DNA from: Oscillospiraceae bacterium
Lineage (GTDB): Bacteria; Bacillota; Clostridia; Oscillospirales; Acutalibacteraceae
DNA: 5,572 nt
NCBI GenBank assembly: GCA_031273775.1
Contig: JAISRF010000189.1
Location: 1 to 5,572 of the forward strand
Direction: 5' to 3'
The first letter of the stretch is position 1; each line of letters starts with the position of its first letter. The notes under the pieces are model-generated. The model was not told the DNA's origin. It was given only the letters and a program-made list of their open reading frames with translations, and did no database searches. Made by a program: the position numbers and the translations under genes. Shown one piece after another: positions 1-5,052 of the stretch.

Positions 1-31
1 ATACATTGTGGTGGAAAAAGAGCACCGTTGA
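1..31 (+). CDS. C-terminal end of an upstream gene (possibly DUF421/YetF-family protein), partial
   Basis: Reading from base 2, the frame gives Y-I-V-V-E-K-E-H-R and then a TGA stop at 29-31. The next gene's ATG lies 21 nt downstream on the same strand, so the two are probably one transcript. Nine residues are too few to identify a family. The guess of a DUF421 (YetF-like) membrane protein is only contextual: DUF4363 genes in Clostridia commonly sit directly downstream of a DUF421 gene. Another in-frame tail in this short stretch cannot be excluded. Confidence 0.4.
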   Translation, partial: YIVVEKEHR

Positions 32-37
32 TTTTAC

Positions 38-44
38 AGGGGGT
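38..44 (+). promoter_or_regulatory. Ribosome binding site for the DUF4363 gene
   Basis: AGGGGGT lies 8 nt before the ATG at 53. It supports that start and shows the gene is translated independently of the upstream frame, which ends at 31. Confidence 0.7.
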
Positions 45-52
45 ATGTTCAT

Positions 53-415
53 ATGCAAAGGATTTGGGCAGCGGCGGTGATGGCGGCAGTGGTAGCTGCG
101 CTATGCGTGTTCGGGATGCTCGCCTTTAATCAATATAACAAAAGAATAAACGCGTTACTGAACGAGGCCTATTCCCAGATTGAAAACGGCGATTTTGAAA
201 AAGCGAAGGAAATGTCGGAAAAAATCGAAAAGGAATGGACAAAGGCGGAAAATTCGCTCTCCTTTTATATGGAGCGCACCCGCCTGTTCGATATAGGCGC
301 GGATATTGCGCGGTTGCCGGTGCTGGCCCAGGAGAAGGAAGTCGCCGAGTTCAAGGCGCTATGCCGCAGTTTAATGGCACAGCTGAAGCATATTGAATAC
401 GCCGAAAACGGGTAA
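53..415 (+). CDS. DUF4363 family membrane-anchored small protein
   Basis: This encodes a 120-residue protein of unknown biochemical function. Residues 5-25 form one hydrophobic N-terminal segment (rich in Ala, Val, Leu), which reads as an uncleaved membrane anchor. Residues 26-115 are charged and helical, with a GDFEKAKEMSEKIEKEWTKAEN-like stretch near residues 46-67. This E/K-rich helical pattern, with a conserved Trp at 62 and a following aromatic/ERTRL segment, is typical of DUF4363. The domain probably faces the outside of the cell. The ATG at 53 has a good AGGGGGT site 8 nt upstream, and the length fits the family (about 110-130 residues). A possible DUF421 partner gene ends just upstream. 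The TAA stop (413-415) overlaps the left arm of a terminator-like hairpin. The family assignment is from sequence pattern; function is not known. Confidence 0.75.
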   Translation: MQRIWAAAVMAAVVAALCVFGMLAFNQYNKRINALLNEAYSQIENGDFEKAKEMSEKIEKEWTKAENSLSFYMERTRLFDIGADIARLPVLAQEKEVAEFKALCRSLMAQLKHIEYAENG

Positions 416-430
416 AAGCCAAAGGCTTTT
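414..430. terminator. Symmetric hairpin, probable bidirectional terminator between convergent genes
   Basis: AAAAGCC (414-420), loop AAA (421-423), then GGCTTTT (424-430) form a perfect 7-bp stem. The A-rich left arm and T-rich right arm give a short U run in the transcript from either strand. The hairpin lies between the + strand DUF4363 gene, whose stop it overlaps, and the minus-strand gene ending at 505. The stem has only three GC pairs and the U run is four bases, so termination may be weak. Confidence 0.55.
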
Positions 431-504
431 AAGTTGAGAGCTAAAAATTTTGTACACGCAAATTAAGATATTCCGCCACAGCAATATAATAATTATGCAG
501 TAAC

Positions 505-1335
505 TTAAACTCTTCTTTTCGGGCCAAAATGCTTCTTATATTTATGATTAAGGCGTTCCGAACGTTCAAAACGCCCGGCGTGGTGCCTGACTAAATCGCG
601 GATAAGCGTGAAAGAAATAAACAAAATCAGCACCGCCGCCGCCGCGAGAACCAGTCCGCCCAAAACAGCCGGGAGCATGTCTTTTTGTTCGTCAAGCCCG
701 GCACTTTGGTGAAAAGACAGACTGGCAAAAACGCTTTCCGCCTCCAACCTTTCTTCCTCGGAAAAAGATGCGGCATTGTTGTATACGGTTAAGGCCAAAT
801 ACTTGCCATTCATCACAGTGAAATATTCCTGATAACAAAAATCGCGGGTGGCGTGTACCATCACAGTCACAGAGTAAAATACCGCACCGCCAAAGGGGTG
901 TTCCCCCCAGGTCAGAAGGGTACGTCCGGCGTTTTTCTCAACGCTTTCTAAAAGCTTGTCAAGCGCGGTTTGACGCTGTTCGCTTGTGAGCGTACTCAGA
1001 TCGTATACCCCGGCGGAAAACTCGTTTTCGGTTAATTTAAGGTTTATCTGCCGTCTGCCGTCGGGTGTGACGGCAAACAATAGCAACGTATCAGTCTGGG
1101 TGTCCGTAGTAGTGGTATTGAAGCGCTGGTTGAATGAAGAAACCGTAAAACCCAACCGTTTGATTAATTCCTTGTGTTCTGTGGAGTTTTTCTTATTCAG
1201 TATCAAATAACCTTCCGGCACCGCCACGGAAAGCTGCTGTTTTTTGAATTTTACGGTTTGCGCCGCAGTGGAAAAAAGCAGACATGAAACGAAGGCGAGC
1301 AAGGCTCCCGTAATTAATATTCTTTTTATTTTCAA
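505..1335 (-). CDS. Exported, C-terminally membrane-anchored protein of unknown function
   Basis: This is a 276-residue protein that I cannot assign to a named family. Residues 1-25 form a signal peptide (KIKR, hydrophobic core, then STAAQ with likely cleavage after Ala25). Residues about 30-210 form an extracytoplasmic domain that opens with FKKQQLSVAVPEGYLIL, has LLLFAVTPDGRRQINLKLTEN at its centre and ends with a YFTVMNGKYLALTVYNN strand pair and an EEERLEAESVFASLSF helix. That order resembles PsbP/DUF1795-like domains seen in many clostridial surface proteins, but this is a fold-level impression only. Residues 222-246 are a transmembrane helix, followed by a strongly basic cytoplasmic tail (RHHAGRFERSERLNHKYKKHFGPKRRV-type, to the end). 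The start is TTG at 1335-1333, supported by GGGAG 11 nt upstream; no Met codon occurs in frame until about residue 159. It lies 117 nt downstream of the DUF4349 gene on the same strand, and no convincing promoter of its own was found. Confidence 0.8.
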   Translation of the reverse strand: MKIKRILITGALLAFVSCLLFSTAAQTVKFKKQQLSVAVPEGYLILNKKNSTEHKELIKRLGFTVSSFNQRFNTTTTDTQTDTLLLFAVTPDGRRQINLKLTENEFSAGVYDLSTLTSEQRQTALDKLLESVEKNAGRTLLTWGEHPFGGAVFYSVTVMVHATRDFCYQEYFTVMNGKYLALTVYNNAASFSEEERLEAESVFASLSFHQSAGLDEQKDMLPAVLGGLVLAAAAVLILFISFTLIRDLVRHHAGRFERSERLNHKYKKHFGPKRRV

Positions 1336-1346
1336 AGCTTTTTTTG

Positions 1347-1351
1347 CTCCC
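1347..1351 (-). promoter_or_regulatory. Ribosome binding site deciding a TTG start
   Basis: The minus strand reads GGGAG at 1351-1347, 11 nt before the TTG at 1335. The spacing is slightly long but acceptable. No ATG or GTG lies between this site and the signal-peptide core, so TTG is the best start. Confidence 0.6.
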
Positions 1352-1371
1352 GCTTTTTTAGTTAAAAGTTG

Positions 1372-1389
1372 CGTTGTCGCGCTACAACG
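1372..1389. repeat. Perfect 6-bp inverted repeat in the leader of the 505-1335 gene
   Basis: CGTTGT (1372-1377), spacer CGCGCT, then ACAACG (1384-1389). It lies 37 nt upstream of the TTG start. It could be a small operator, a leader hairpin or a weak terminator of the upstream DUF4349 transcript. The short stem means chance is possible. Confidence 0.35.
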
Positions 1390-1435
1390 AATTAGTTAAA
1401 TCAAACTTCCCGCAAGAATACATTCATTCTCAATT

Positions 1436-1451
1436 GCGTTCCGCAGAGCGC
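1436..1451 (-). repeat. Stop-proximal hairpin, copy A (after DUF4349 gene)
   Basis: GCGTTC (1436-1441), CGCA (1442-1445), GAGCGC (1446-1451), one base beyond the TGA stop of the DUF4349 gene. In the minus-strand transcript the stem has one C-A mismatch and closes on a C(UGCG)G tetraloop of the very stable UNCG class. The segment 1437-1455, including the stop, matches 2442-2460 at 17 of 19 positions. Confidence 0.5.
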
Positions 1452-1452
1452 A

Positions 1453-2364
1453 TCAGTCGTCAAATTGTTCCAAATCGCCACTTTTCAGCTTGACGCTGTC
1501 CAATAAAATGACTTTACGGCGTCTGCGCGCCCTCAGGACAAAGAAAACAATAACCAACACCACGCCGGCCAGCAGTACGAACGGAAGGAGCGCTACCACA
1601 ACAATCACTAACCACTGCAGAAACATAATCAGTACACCGGCTGTGCCCGTAAAGCCGCCCACAATGCGGCTACCCAAATTGCCGGCGGTCATGGGCTTCC
1701 ATTTCCCGGAGGACTGCGGCTGATTGGTTTCACGCAGGTAAAGCGTAAGCGTGGCGAAAGCGGCTTTGTTTTCCAAACTTTCAACGTTTGCTTTAAGCTG
1801 CTCAATCTCCAACACCAGTTTGTCGATTTCCGTCTGAACCCTCATGATTTCATCCAGAGTCTTTGCCTGCTCTTGTAAATCTTTGTACCTTTCCAGCTGA
1901 TTTTGCTTGACTTCCAGCCGTAGTTTATTGTCCCGGTAACCGTCGGTAACGTCACTCGCGGTGACATTTAACGATATACTCTCGCCCTGCGTTTCGATGT
2001 ATGCGAGCAAGCTGTCCAGCTTATTGACCGGTATCCTCAGCACGGCGTCAATCCGTTGGTAAGTGTCGGTTTCGGAAACGCGGGAGGTTTCTGAACCGCC
2101 GTTTTCACGCACAAAGGCAAGAATCGCGGTATACGCGCCGTCCACACTTTCACACTCCAAGGACATGAGGGCGTTTTTAACCGTCATACGGTCATCGGAA
2201 ACGTTTGTTTCGGCGCTGTTATTGCCGGTGTAACCGGCGGTTTCACCTGTGTACATTCCGCCGTTTTCGTAATCAACTGAGCTGGATTTTGCGCAAGAGC
2301 CAATCAGTACCGCCACGGCAATCAAAAAAAAAGGGAAAAAAACTTTGCGTGTTTGTTTTAACAT
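1453..2364 (-). CDS. DUF4349 domain lipoprotein with coiled coil and C-terminal membrane helix
   Basis: This is a 303-residue envelope protein of the DUF4349 family, whose function is not established. Residues 1-23 are a lipoprotein signal (KQTRK, hydrophobic core, lipobox LIGSC) with lipidation at Cys24. A Ser/Gly/Thr/Asn-rich linker (25-60) precedes the DUF4349 domain (about 62-210). That domain includes MSLECESVDGAYTAI, a REN-GG turn, VLRIPVNKLDSLLAYI, and the ASDVTDGYRDNKLRLE signature leading into a long coiled coil (about 145-200). Residues about 243-277 are a hydrophobic membrane span followed by RARRRRK and a short cytosolic tail. The protein is therefore tethered at both ends. Start choice: the frame is open to a GTG at 2394, but ATG 2364 has GAGGAG 9 nt upstream, and a TATAAT box at 2403-2408 would place the transcript start about on top of the GTG. 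It lies 93 nt downstream of the dCMP deaminase gene and upstream of another exported protein with the same topology. Confidence 0.88.
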   Translation of the reverse strand: MLKQTRKVFFPFFLIAVAVLIGSCAKSSSVDYENGGMYTGETAGYTGNNSAETNVSDDRMTVKNALMSLECESVDGAYTAILAFVRENGGSETSRVSETDTYQRIDAVLRIPVNKLDSLLAYIETQGESISLNVTASDVTDGYRDNKLRLEVKQNQLERYKDLQEQAKTLDEIMRVQTEIDKLVLEIEQLKANVESLENKAAFATLTLYLRETNQPQSSGKWKPMTAGNLGSRIVGGFTGTAGVLIMFLQWLVIVVVALLPFVLLAGVVLVIVFFVLRARRRRKVILLDSVKLKSGDLEQFDD

Positions 2365-2373
2365 AATCAACCA

Positions 2374-2379
2374 CTCCTC
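2374..2379 (-). promoter_or_regulatory. Ribosome binding site deciding the DUF4349 start
   Basis: The minus strand reads GAGGAG at 2379-2374, 9 nt before ATG 2364. It lies inside the longer frame that begins at GTG 2394, and it favours the shorter protein, which then starts with a normal lipoprotein signal peptide. Confidence 0.75.
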
Positions 2380-2402
2380 ACGTTTTTTGAACACAGGTTC
2401 TT

Positions 2403-2408
2403 ATTATA
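2403..2408 (-). promoter_or_regulatory. Probable -10 box of a promoter for the DUF4349 gene
   Basis: The minus strand carries a perfect TATAAT at 2408-2403. The -35 region 17 bp upstream reads GTTTTC, a poor match, so this rests mainly on the -10 box. Transcription would start near 2396, giving a leader of roughly 30 nt to ATG 2364. It would let the envelope genes be expressed separately from the upstream deaminase gene. Confidence 0.45.
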
Positions 2409-2441
2409 TAAGCTTCCGGGCAAAAGAAAACATTACAGACA

Positions 2442-2455
2442 CGCTCCGCAGAGCG
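2442..2455 (-). repeat. Stop-proximal hairpin, copy B (after dCMP deaminase gene)
   Basis: CGCTC (2442-2446), CGCA (2447-2450), GAGCG (2451-2455): a perfect 5-bp stem that in the minus-strand transcript closes as C(UGCG)G, an UNCG-type tetraloop. It begins 2 nt past the TGA stop of the deaminase. No continuous U tract follows directly, only T-rich sequence from about 2434 down to 2423, so it may act as an RNA 3'-end stabiliser or a weak terminator. It shares its sequence with the hairpin at 1436-1451. Confidence 0.5.
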
Positions 2456-2457
2456 CG

Positions 2458-2946
2458 TCAATAGCCTCTTTTGCCCGCAAGCGAATCGTCGGCGAACACC
2501 CAGTCGCGCACTATAATCACGGAATAATCTGCGGGTGAGTTTCGCACTACAACCCGGTCAATCCCCGCGTTGATAATCAGGCGCTTGCACATACCGCAAG
2601 AGTTGGCGTCCGAAATCAGCTCGCCGGTTTTTGCGTCCAGACCCACTAAGTACAGCACACTGCCAATCATATCGTTCCGGGCGGCGTTGATAATGCAGTT
2701 GGCTTCGGCGTGGACGGAGCGGCAAAGCTCGTACCGCTCACCGCGCGGTATTTTCTGATCCTCACGGATACAGAAGTCCAAATCAACGCAGTTTTTACGG
2801 CCACGCGGCGCGCCGGTATAGCCGGTCGCGATAATCTGGTCATATTTTACGATAATCGCGCCGAAATTCCGCCGCAAACAGGTTCCGCGCCCGGACACCG
2901 CCTGCGCGATGTCAAGATAATAATTTTCCTTGTCTGTCCGATGCAT
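2458..2946 (-). CDS. Deoxycytidylate (dCMP) deaminase family protein
   Basis: This is a 162-residue cytosolic, zinc-dependent deaminase, likely converting dCMP to dUMP and so feeding thymidylate synthesis. The fold starts with GTCLRRNFGAIIVKYDQIIATGYTGAPRG (residues 21-49). Zinc ligand and catalytic motif HAE is at residues 79-81 (SVHAEANCIINAAR), and the second zinc motif is C117-G-M-C120, followed by KRLIINAGIDRVVVRN, highly characteristic of dCMP deaminases. The usual Pro before the first Cys of PCxxC is Ser here. Extra cysteines at 54 and 59 and at 75 resemble the CVDLDFC/LCRSVHAE region of the clostridial subtype. The ATG at 2946 has GGGAGG 8 nt upstream. It is divergent from rsmA across a 114-bp intergenic region. 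Substrate (dCMP rather than another cytosine nucleotide) is inferred from family similarity; the B. subtilis counterpart is comEB. Confidence 0.88.
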   Translation of the reverse strand: MHRTDKENYYLDIAQAVSGRGTCLRRNFGAIIVKYDQIIATGYTGAPRGRKNCVDLDFCIREDQKIPRGERYELCRSVHAEANCIINAARNDMIGSVLYLVGLDAKTGELISDANSCGMCKRLIINAGIDRVVVRNSPADYSVIIVRDWVFADDSLAGKRGY

Positions 2947-2954
2947 GAAAAAGT

Positions 2955-2960
2955 CCTCCC
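2955..2960 (-). promoter_or_regulatory. Ribosome binding site of the dCMP deaminase gene
   Basis: The minus strand reads GGGAGG at 2960-2955, 8 nt before ATG 2946, close to the ideal Shine-Dalgarno sequence. It ends 6 nt before the heptamer array, so that array would lie in the 5' untranslated leader. Confidence 0.75.
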
Positions 2961-2966
2961 GAAATT

Positions 2967-3001
2967 AGTTGACAGTTGACAGTTGACAGTTGACAGTTGA
3001 T
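2967..3001. repeat. Tandem heptamer repeat (AGTTGAC)4 plus a degenerate fifth unit
   Basis: Four perfect AGTTGAC units run from 2967 to 2994, followed by AGTTGAT (2995-3001). The period is 7 bp. Each junction creates a TTGACA hexamer, the consensus sigma-A -35 box. An inverted copy, TGTCAACT, lies at 3026-3033. The array sits in the divergent intergenic region between the deaminase gene and rsmA. Confidence 0.95.
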
Positions 3002-3011
3002 AGGTTAGAAT
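2983..3011 (+). promoter_or_regulatory. Promoter of rsmA: TTGACA, 17 bp, TAGAAT
   Basis: TTGACA at 2983-2988 is a perfect -35 box provided by the third heptamer unit. A spacer of exactly 17 bp (2989-3005) leads to TAGAAT (3006-3011), a one-mismatch -10 box. Transcription would start near 3018, leaving about 43 nt of leader before ATG 3061. The fourth TTGACA (2990-2995) would have only a 10-bp spacer, so the third unit is the one in register. Confidence 0.75.
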
Positions 3012-3015
3012 TGTA
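3010..3015 (-). promoter_or_regulatory. Possible -10 box for the divergent dCMP deaminase gene
   Basis: The minus strand reads TACAAT at 3015-3010, a one-mismatch -10 box that overlaps the rsmA -10 by two bases. The upstream -35 is weak (TTTGAG at 3037-3032 with a 16-bp spacer). If used, the leader would contain the heptamer array as antisense (GTCAACT)n. Supported only by the -10 match. Confidence 0.35.
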
Positions 3016-3047
3016 GCATCGCAAGTGTCAACTCAAATAAATTTGCT

Positions 3048-3051
3048 GGAG
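3048..3051 (+). promoter_or_regulatory. rsmA: Ribosome binding site deciding the rsmA start
   Basis: GGAG lies 9 nt before ATG 3061. The frame is also open to a GTG at 3025, but that codon would be only about 7 nt from the predicted transcript start and has no ribosome binding site. Confidence 0.7.
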
Positions 3052-3060
3052 TTTTCAACA

Positions 3061-3909
3061 ATGAACGACCTTACCGATTTAACAGTCCTCAAGCCCCTGC
3101 TTACCCGGCACGGCTTCGCCTTTTCAAAGTCATTGGGACAGAATTTTATCATCAATCCCGATGTATGCCCCAAAATGGCCGAAACCGCCGTTCTGCCGGA
3201 TGGTGGGGTGTTGGAAATCGGGCCGGGCGTGGGGAGCTTGACCCGTGAGCTTGCGAAGCGCGCCAAACGCGTGTTAGCGATAGAGCTTGACAAACGGCTC
3301 ATCCCCGTGCTGAAGGAAACACTTGCGGGGATTGAGAATGTGACGGTACTAAACGGCGATGCCATGAAGCTGGATTTGTCCGTGTTGGCAAGGGAACATT
3401 TCGGAGCTTTGTCGTTTACGGTATGCGCCAATTTGCCTTATTATATCACATCACCGCTTATTATGCAATTGCTGGAAAACCGTCTGCCCGCCCAAAGCGT
3501 GACGGTGATGGTTCAAAAGGAAGCCGCCGAGCGGTTGACGGCACAGCCGGGCACACGGTTGTGCGGAGCGATCACGCTGGCGGTCGCCTACCGAGCTGCC
3601 GCAAAAACGCTGTTCGGAGTGGGACGCGAAAATTTTTACCCCGCGCCCAAGGTGGACAGCGCCATCATACAACTCGAAATTTTCAAAGAGCCACCGGTGC
3701 GGACGCGATCCGAAGAAACCCTGTTTAGCGTGATTAAAGCGGCATTCGGGCAACGGAGAAAGACGCTGTTAAACAGTTTGTCTGCGGGATTAAGTCTTGA
3801 ACGAGCCAGGACGCTGAAAGCGCTAAACACGGCCGGGATTGACCCCACGCGAAGGGCGGAAACCTTAACCTTAGAAGAGTTTGCGGAGCTGGCGAACGAA
3901 TTGAATTGA
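3061..3909 (+). CDS. rsmA: 16S rRNA dimethyladenosine transferase RsmA (KsgA)
   Basis: This 282-residue cytosolic enzyme dimethylates two adjacent adenosines in the 3'-terminal helix of 16S rRNA (A1518 and A1519 in E. coli numbering) using S-adenosylmethionine, a late step of 30S subunit maturation. Visible motifs in order: SLGQNFI (residues 24-30, the N-terminal signature), EIGPGVGSLT (52-61, SAM motif I), AIELD (73-77, acidic residue binding the ribose of SAM), NGD (98-100), NLPYYITSPLI (124-134, catalytic motif IV), FYPAPKVDS (192-200) and FGQRRKTL (229-236). The C-terminal helical domain ends with TLEEFAELAN. Length is normal for bacterial RsmA. The ATG at 3061 has GGAG 9 nt upstream, and a strong promoter lies at 2983-3011. 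It converges with the rodA-like gene, with only 2 nt between their stops and no hairpin terminator. Confidence 0.96.
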   Translation: MNDLTDLTVLKPLLTRHGFAFSKSLGQNFIINPDVCPKMAETAVLPDGGVLEIGPGVGSLTRELAKRAKRVLAIELDKRLIPVLKETLAGIENVTVLNGDAMKLDLSVLAREHFGALSFTVCANLPYYITSPLIMQLLENRLPAQSVTVMVQKEAAERLTAQPGTRLCGAITLAVAYRAAAKTLFGVGRENFYPAPKVDSAIIQLEIFKEPPVRTRSEETLFSVIKAAFGQRRKTLLNSLSAGLSLERARTLKALNTAGIDPTRRAETLTLEEFAELANELN

Positions 3910-3911
3910 GT

Positions 3912-5039
3912 TTACTCGTTGATAAAAATGGTGCGTCGGTGTTTGTGCATATACACGCTCAAGACCAATCCCACGCCTAAAAACAGGCATAAAAGCGATG
4001 AACCACCCGCGCTGAAAAAAGGCAGCGTAACCCCGATAACCGGTAAAAGAGACAGGCACATACCCACATTTATGACCACCTGACCGGCAAACATGGCGAA
4101 TACCCCGGCGCAGATTATGCGCCCCGCAGAATCGCGAGCTGTTTGCCCCGCACGGAGAACGCGCGCCATGATTCCGCCCAAAATCAGCAAAACCGCCATA
4201 CAGCCCACAAATCCAAGTTCCTCGCCGATTGCCGCGAATATAAAATCGTTGTAGGACTTAGGCAGTATATTTCCCTGAACGTTCGGCCCTTTGAACAGCC
4301 CGAATCCCGTAATGCCGCCGCTCCCGATGGCAATCCTACCGATACGCGCCTGCCAGCCCGTGCCCAAGGGGTCATAGTTGGGGTCAAAAAGCGCCGTAAA
4401 GCGCTCAAACTGATAATCCGACAGCACTTTCTGCCACAAAGCCACACCGGCTGCCGCAACCGTAACCGCTCCGCCGATAAAATACCGAAGTTTTACGCCC
4501 GCGGAAAAGAGCATGGCAAGGAAGATAATGGCGAACAAGATGGCCGTGCCATCGTCCCCTTGCAAAAAGTGGATAATTCCAACGGGAATGAGACCGTGCA
4601 ACGTTAAAAAAATCACGTTAAGCGGCCTACTGACCCGGTCGCGGAGCCACGTTACATGCTGCGCGAAGGAAATGATAAGAGCTATTTTAAGCAACTCGGA
4701 GGGCTGGAGCGTCATGCCGCCGGGCAGTTTTAGCCACGCGCGGTTATCGGTACCTTCAGGCGCAAAGCCGATAAACCTCGTCAAAATGACCAAGCCCAAA
4801 GTCAGCGCCCAAAACAGCGGCCACAGCCTGGAAAACAGCCCGTAGTCGAACCGAGAAATGGCAACGGCGGCCATCACGCCCACAGTCGCCGAGCCCGACT
4901 GGACGAGAAACTGCCTGCTGTCGCCGGCGGAAAGTACCATCACCGCGCCGAATAAGGAGGCAAACAGGCACAAAAGCAAAAACGGCTTGTCCGTTTCGCG
5001 GATATAATCGGCAACACCGCCAAGGAATTTTCGAAACAC
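3912..5039 (-). CDS. rodA: RodA-like SEDS peptidoglycan glycosyltransferase (FtsW/RodA/SpoVE family)
   Basis: This 375-residue polytopic membrane protein polymerises lipid II into glycan strands, normally with a class B penicillin-binding protein. It has about ten hydrophobic segments. Family landmarks: NRAWLKLPG (residues 99-107, with the conserved Trp102), LQPSELLKIALI (111-122), LQGDDGTAI (159-167), IGSGGITGFGLFKG (238-251), LPKSYNDFIFAAIGEELG (259-276) carrying Asp265 at the position of the essential SEDS aspartate, and GVTLPFFSAGGSS (336-348). Start choice: the frame is open to 5171, but that upstream stretch is non-hydrophobic, Cys/Ser-rich and encoded by a palindromic repeat. GTG 5039 has AAGGGG 7 nt upstream and gives a normal N-terminus and length. 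RodA (elongation) is preferred over FtsW or SpoVE by general resemblance; that split is inferred. It lies downstream of prs on the same strand. Confidence 0.88.
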   Translation of the reverse strand: MFRKFLGGVADYIRETDKPFLLLCLFASLFGAVMVLSAGDSRQFLVQSGSATVGVMAAVAISRFDYGLFSRLWPLFWALTLGLVILTRFIGFAPEGTDNRAWLKLPGGMTLQPSELLKIALIISFAQHVTWLRDRVSRPLNVIFLTLHGLIPVGIIHFLQGDDGTAILFAIIFLAMLFSAGVKLRYFIGGAVTVAAAGVALWQKVLSDYQFERFTALFDPNYDPLGTGWQARIGRIAIGSGGITGFGLFKGPNVQGNILPKSYNDFIFAAIGEELGFVGCMAVLLILGGIMARVLRAGQTARDSAGRIICAGVFAMFAGQVVINVGMCLSLLPVIGVTLPFFSAGGSSLLCLFLGVGLVLSVYMHKHRRTIFINE

Positions 5040-5046
5040 CGGTAAA

Positions 5047-5052
5047 CCCCTT
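5047..5052 (-). promoter_or_regulatory. rodA: Ribosome binding site deciding the rodA GTG start
   Basis: The minus strand reads AAGGGG at 5052-5047, 7 nt before GTG 5039. This is the reason to reject the longer frame starting at 5171. Confidence 0.75.

Noticed and set aside
2365..2394. GTG 2394 as the start of the DUF4349 lipoprotein
   Set aside because: The GAGGAG ribosome binding site lies inside this extension, and the predicted transcript start is on top of the GTG.
2710..2979. 89-codon + strand frame running through the deaminase gene into the heptamer array
   Set aside because: It is antisense to the zinc-binding region of a well-supported gene and reads into repeat DNA.
2967..3001. 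CRISPR-like array
   Set aside because: The 7-bp units are directly adjacent with no spacers, and there are no cas genes.
3025..3060. GTG 3025 as the rsmA start
   Set aside because: It has no ribosome binding site, lies about 7 nt from the predicted transcript start, and adds residues not typical of RsmA. ATG 3061 has GGAG at good spacing.
3033..3431. 132-codon open frame on the minus strand inside rsmA
   Set aside because: It is antisense to the SAM-binding core of rsmA, with no plausible domain.
4143..4607. 154-codon open frame on the + strand inside rodA
   Set aside because: It is antisense to the conserved SEDS core, has no recognisable domain, and its composition looks like a shadow of the opposite strand.
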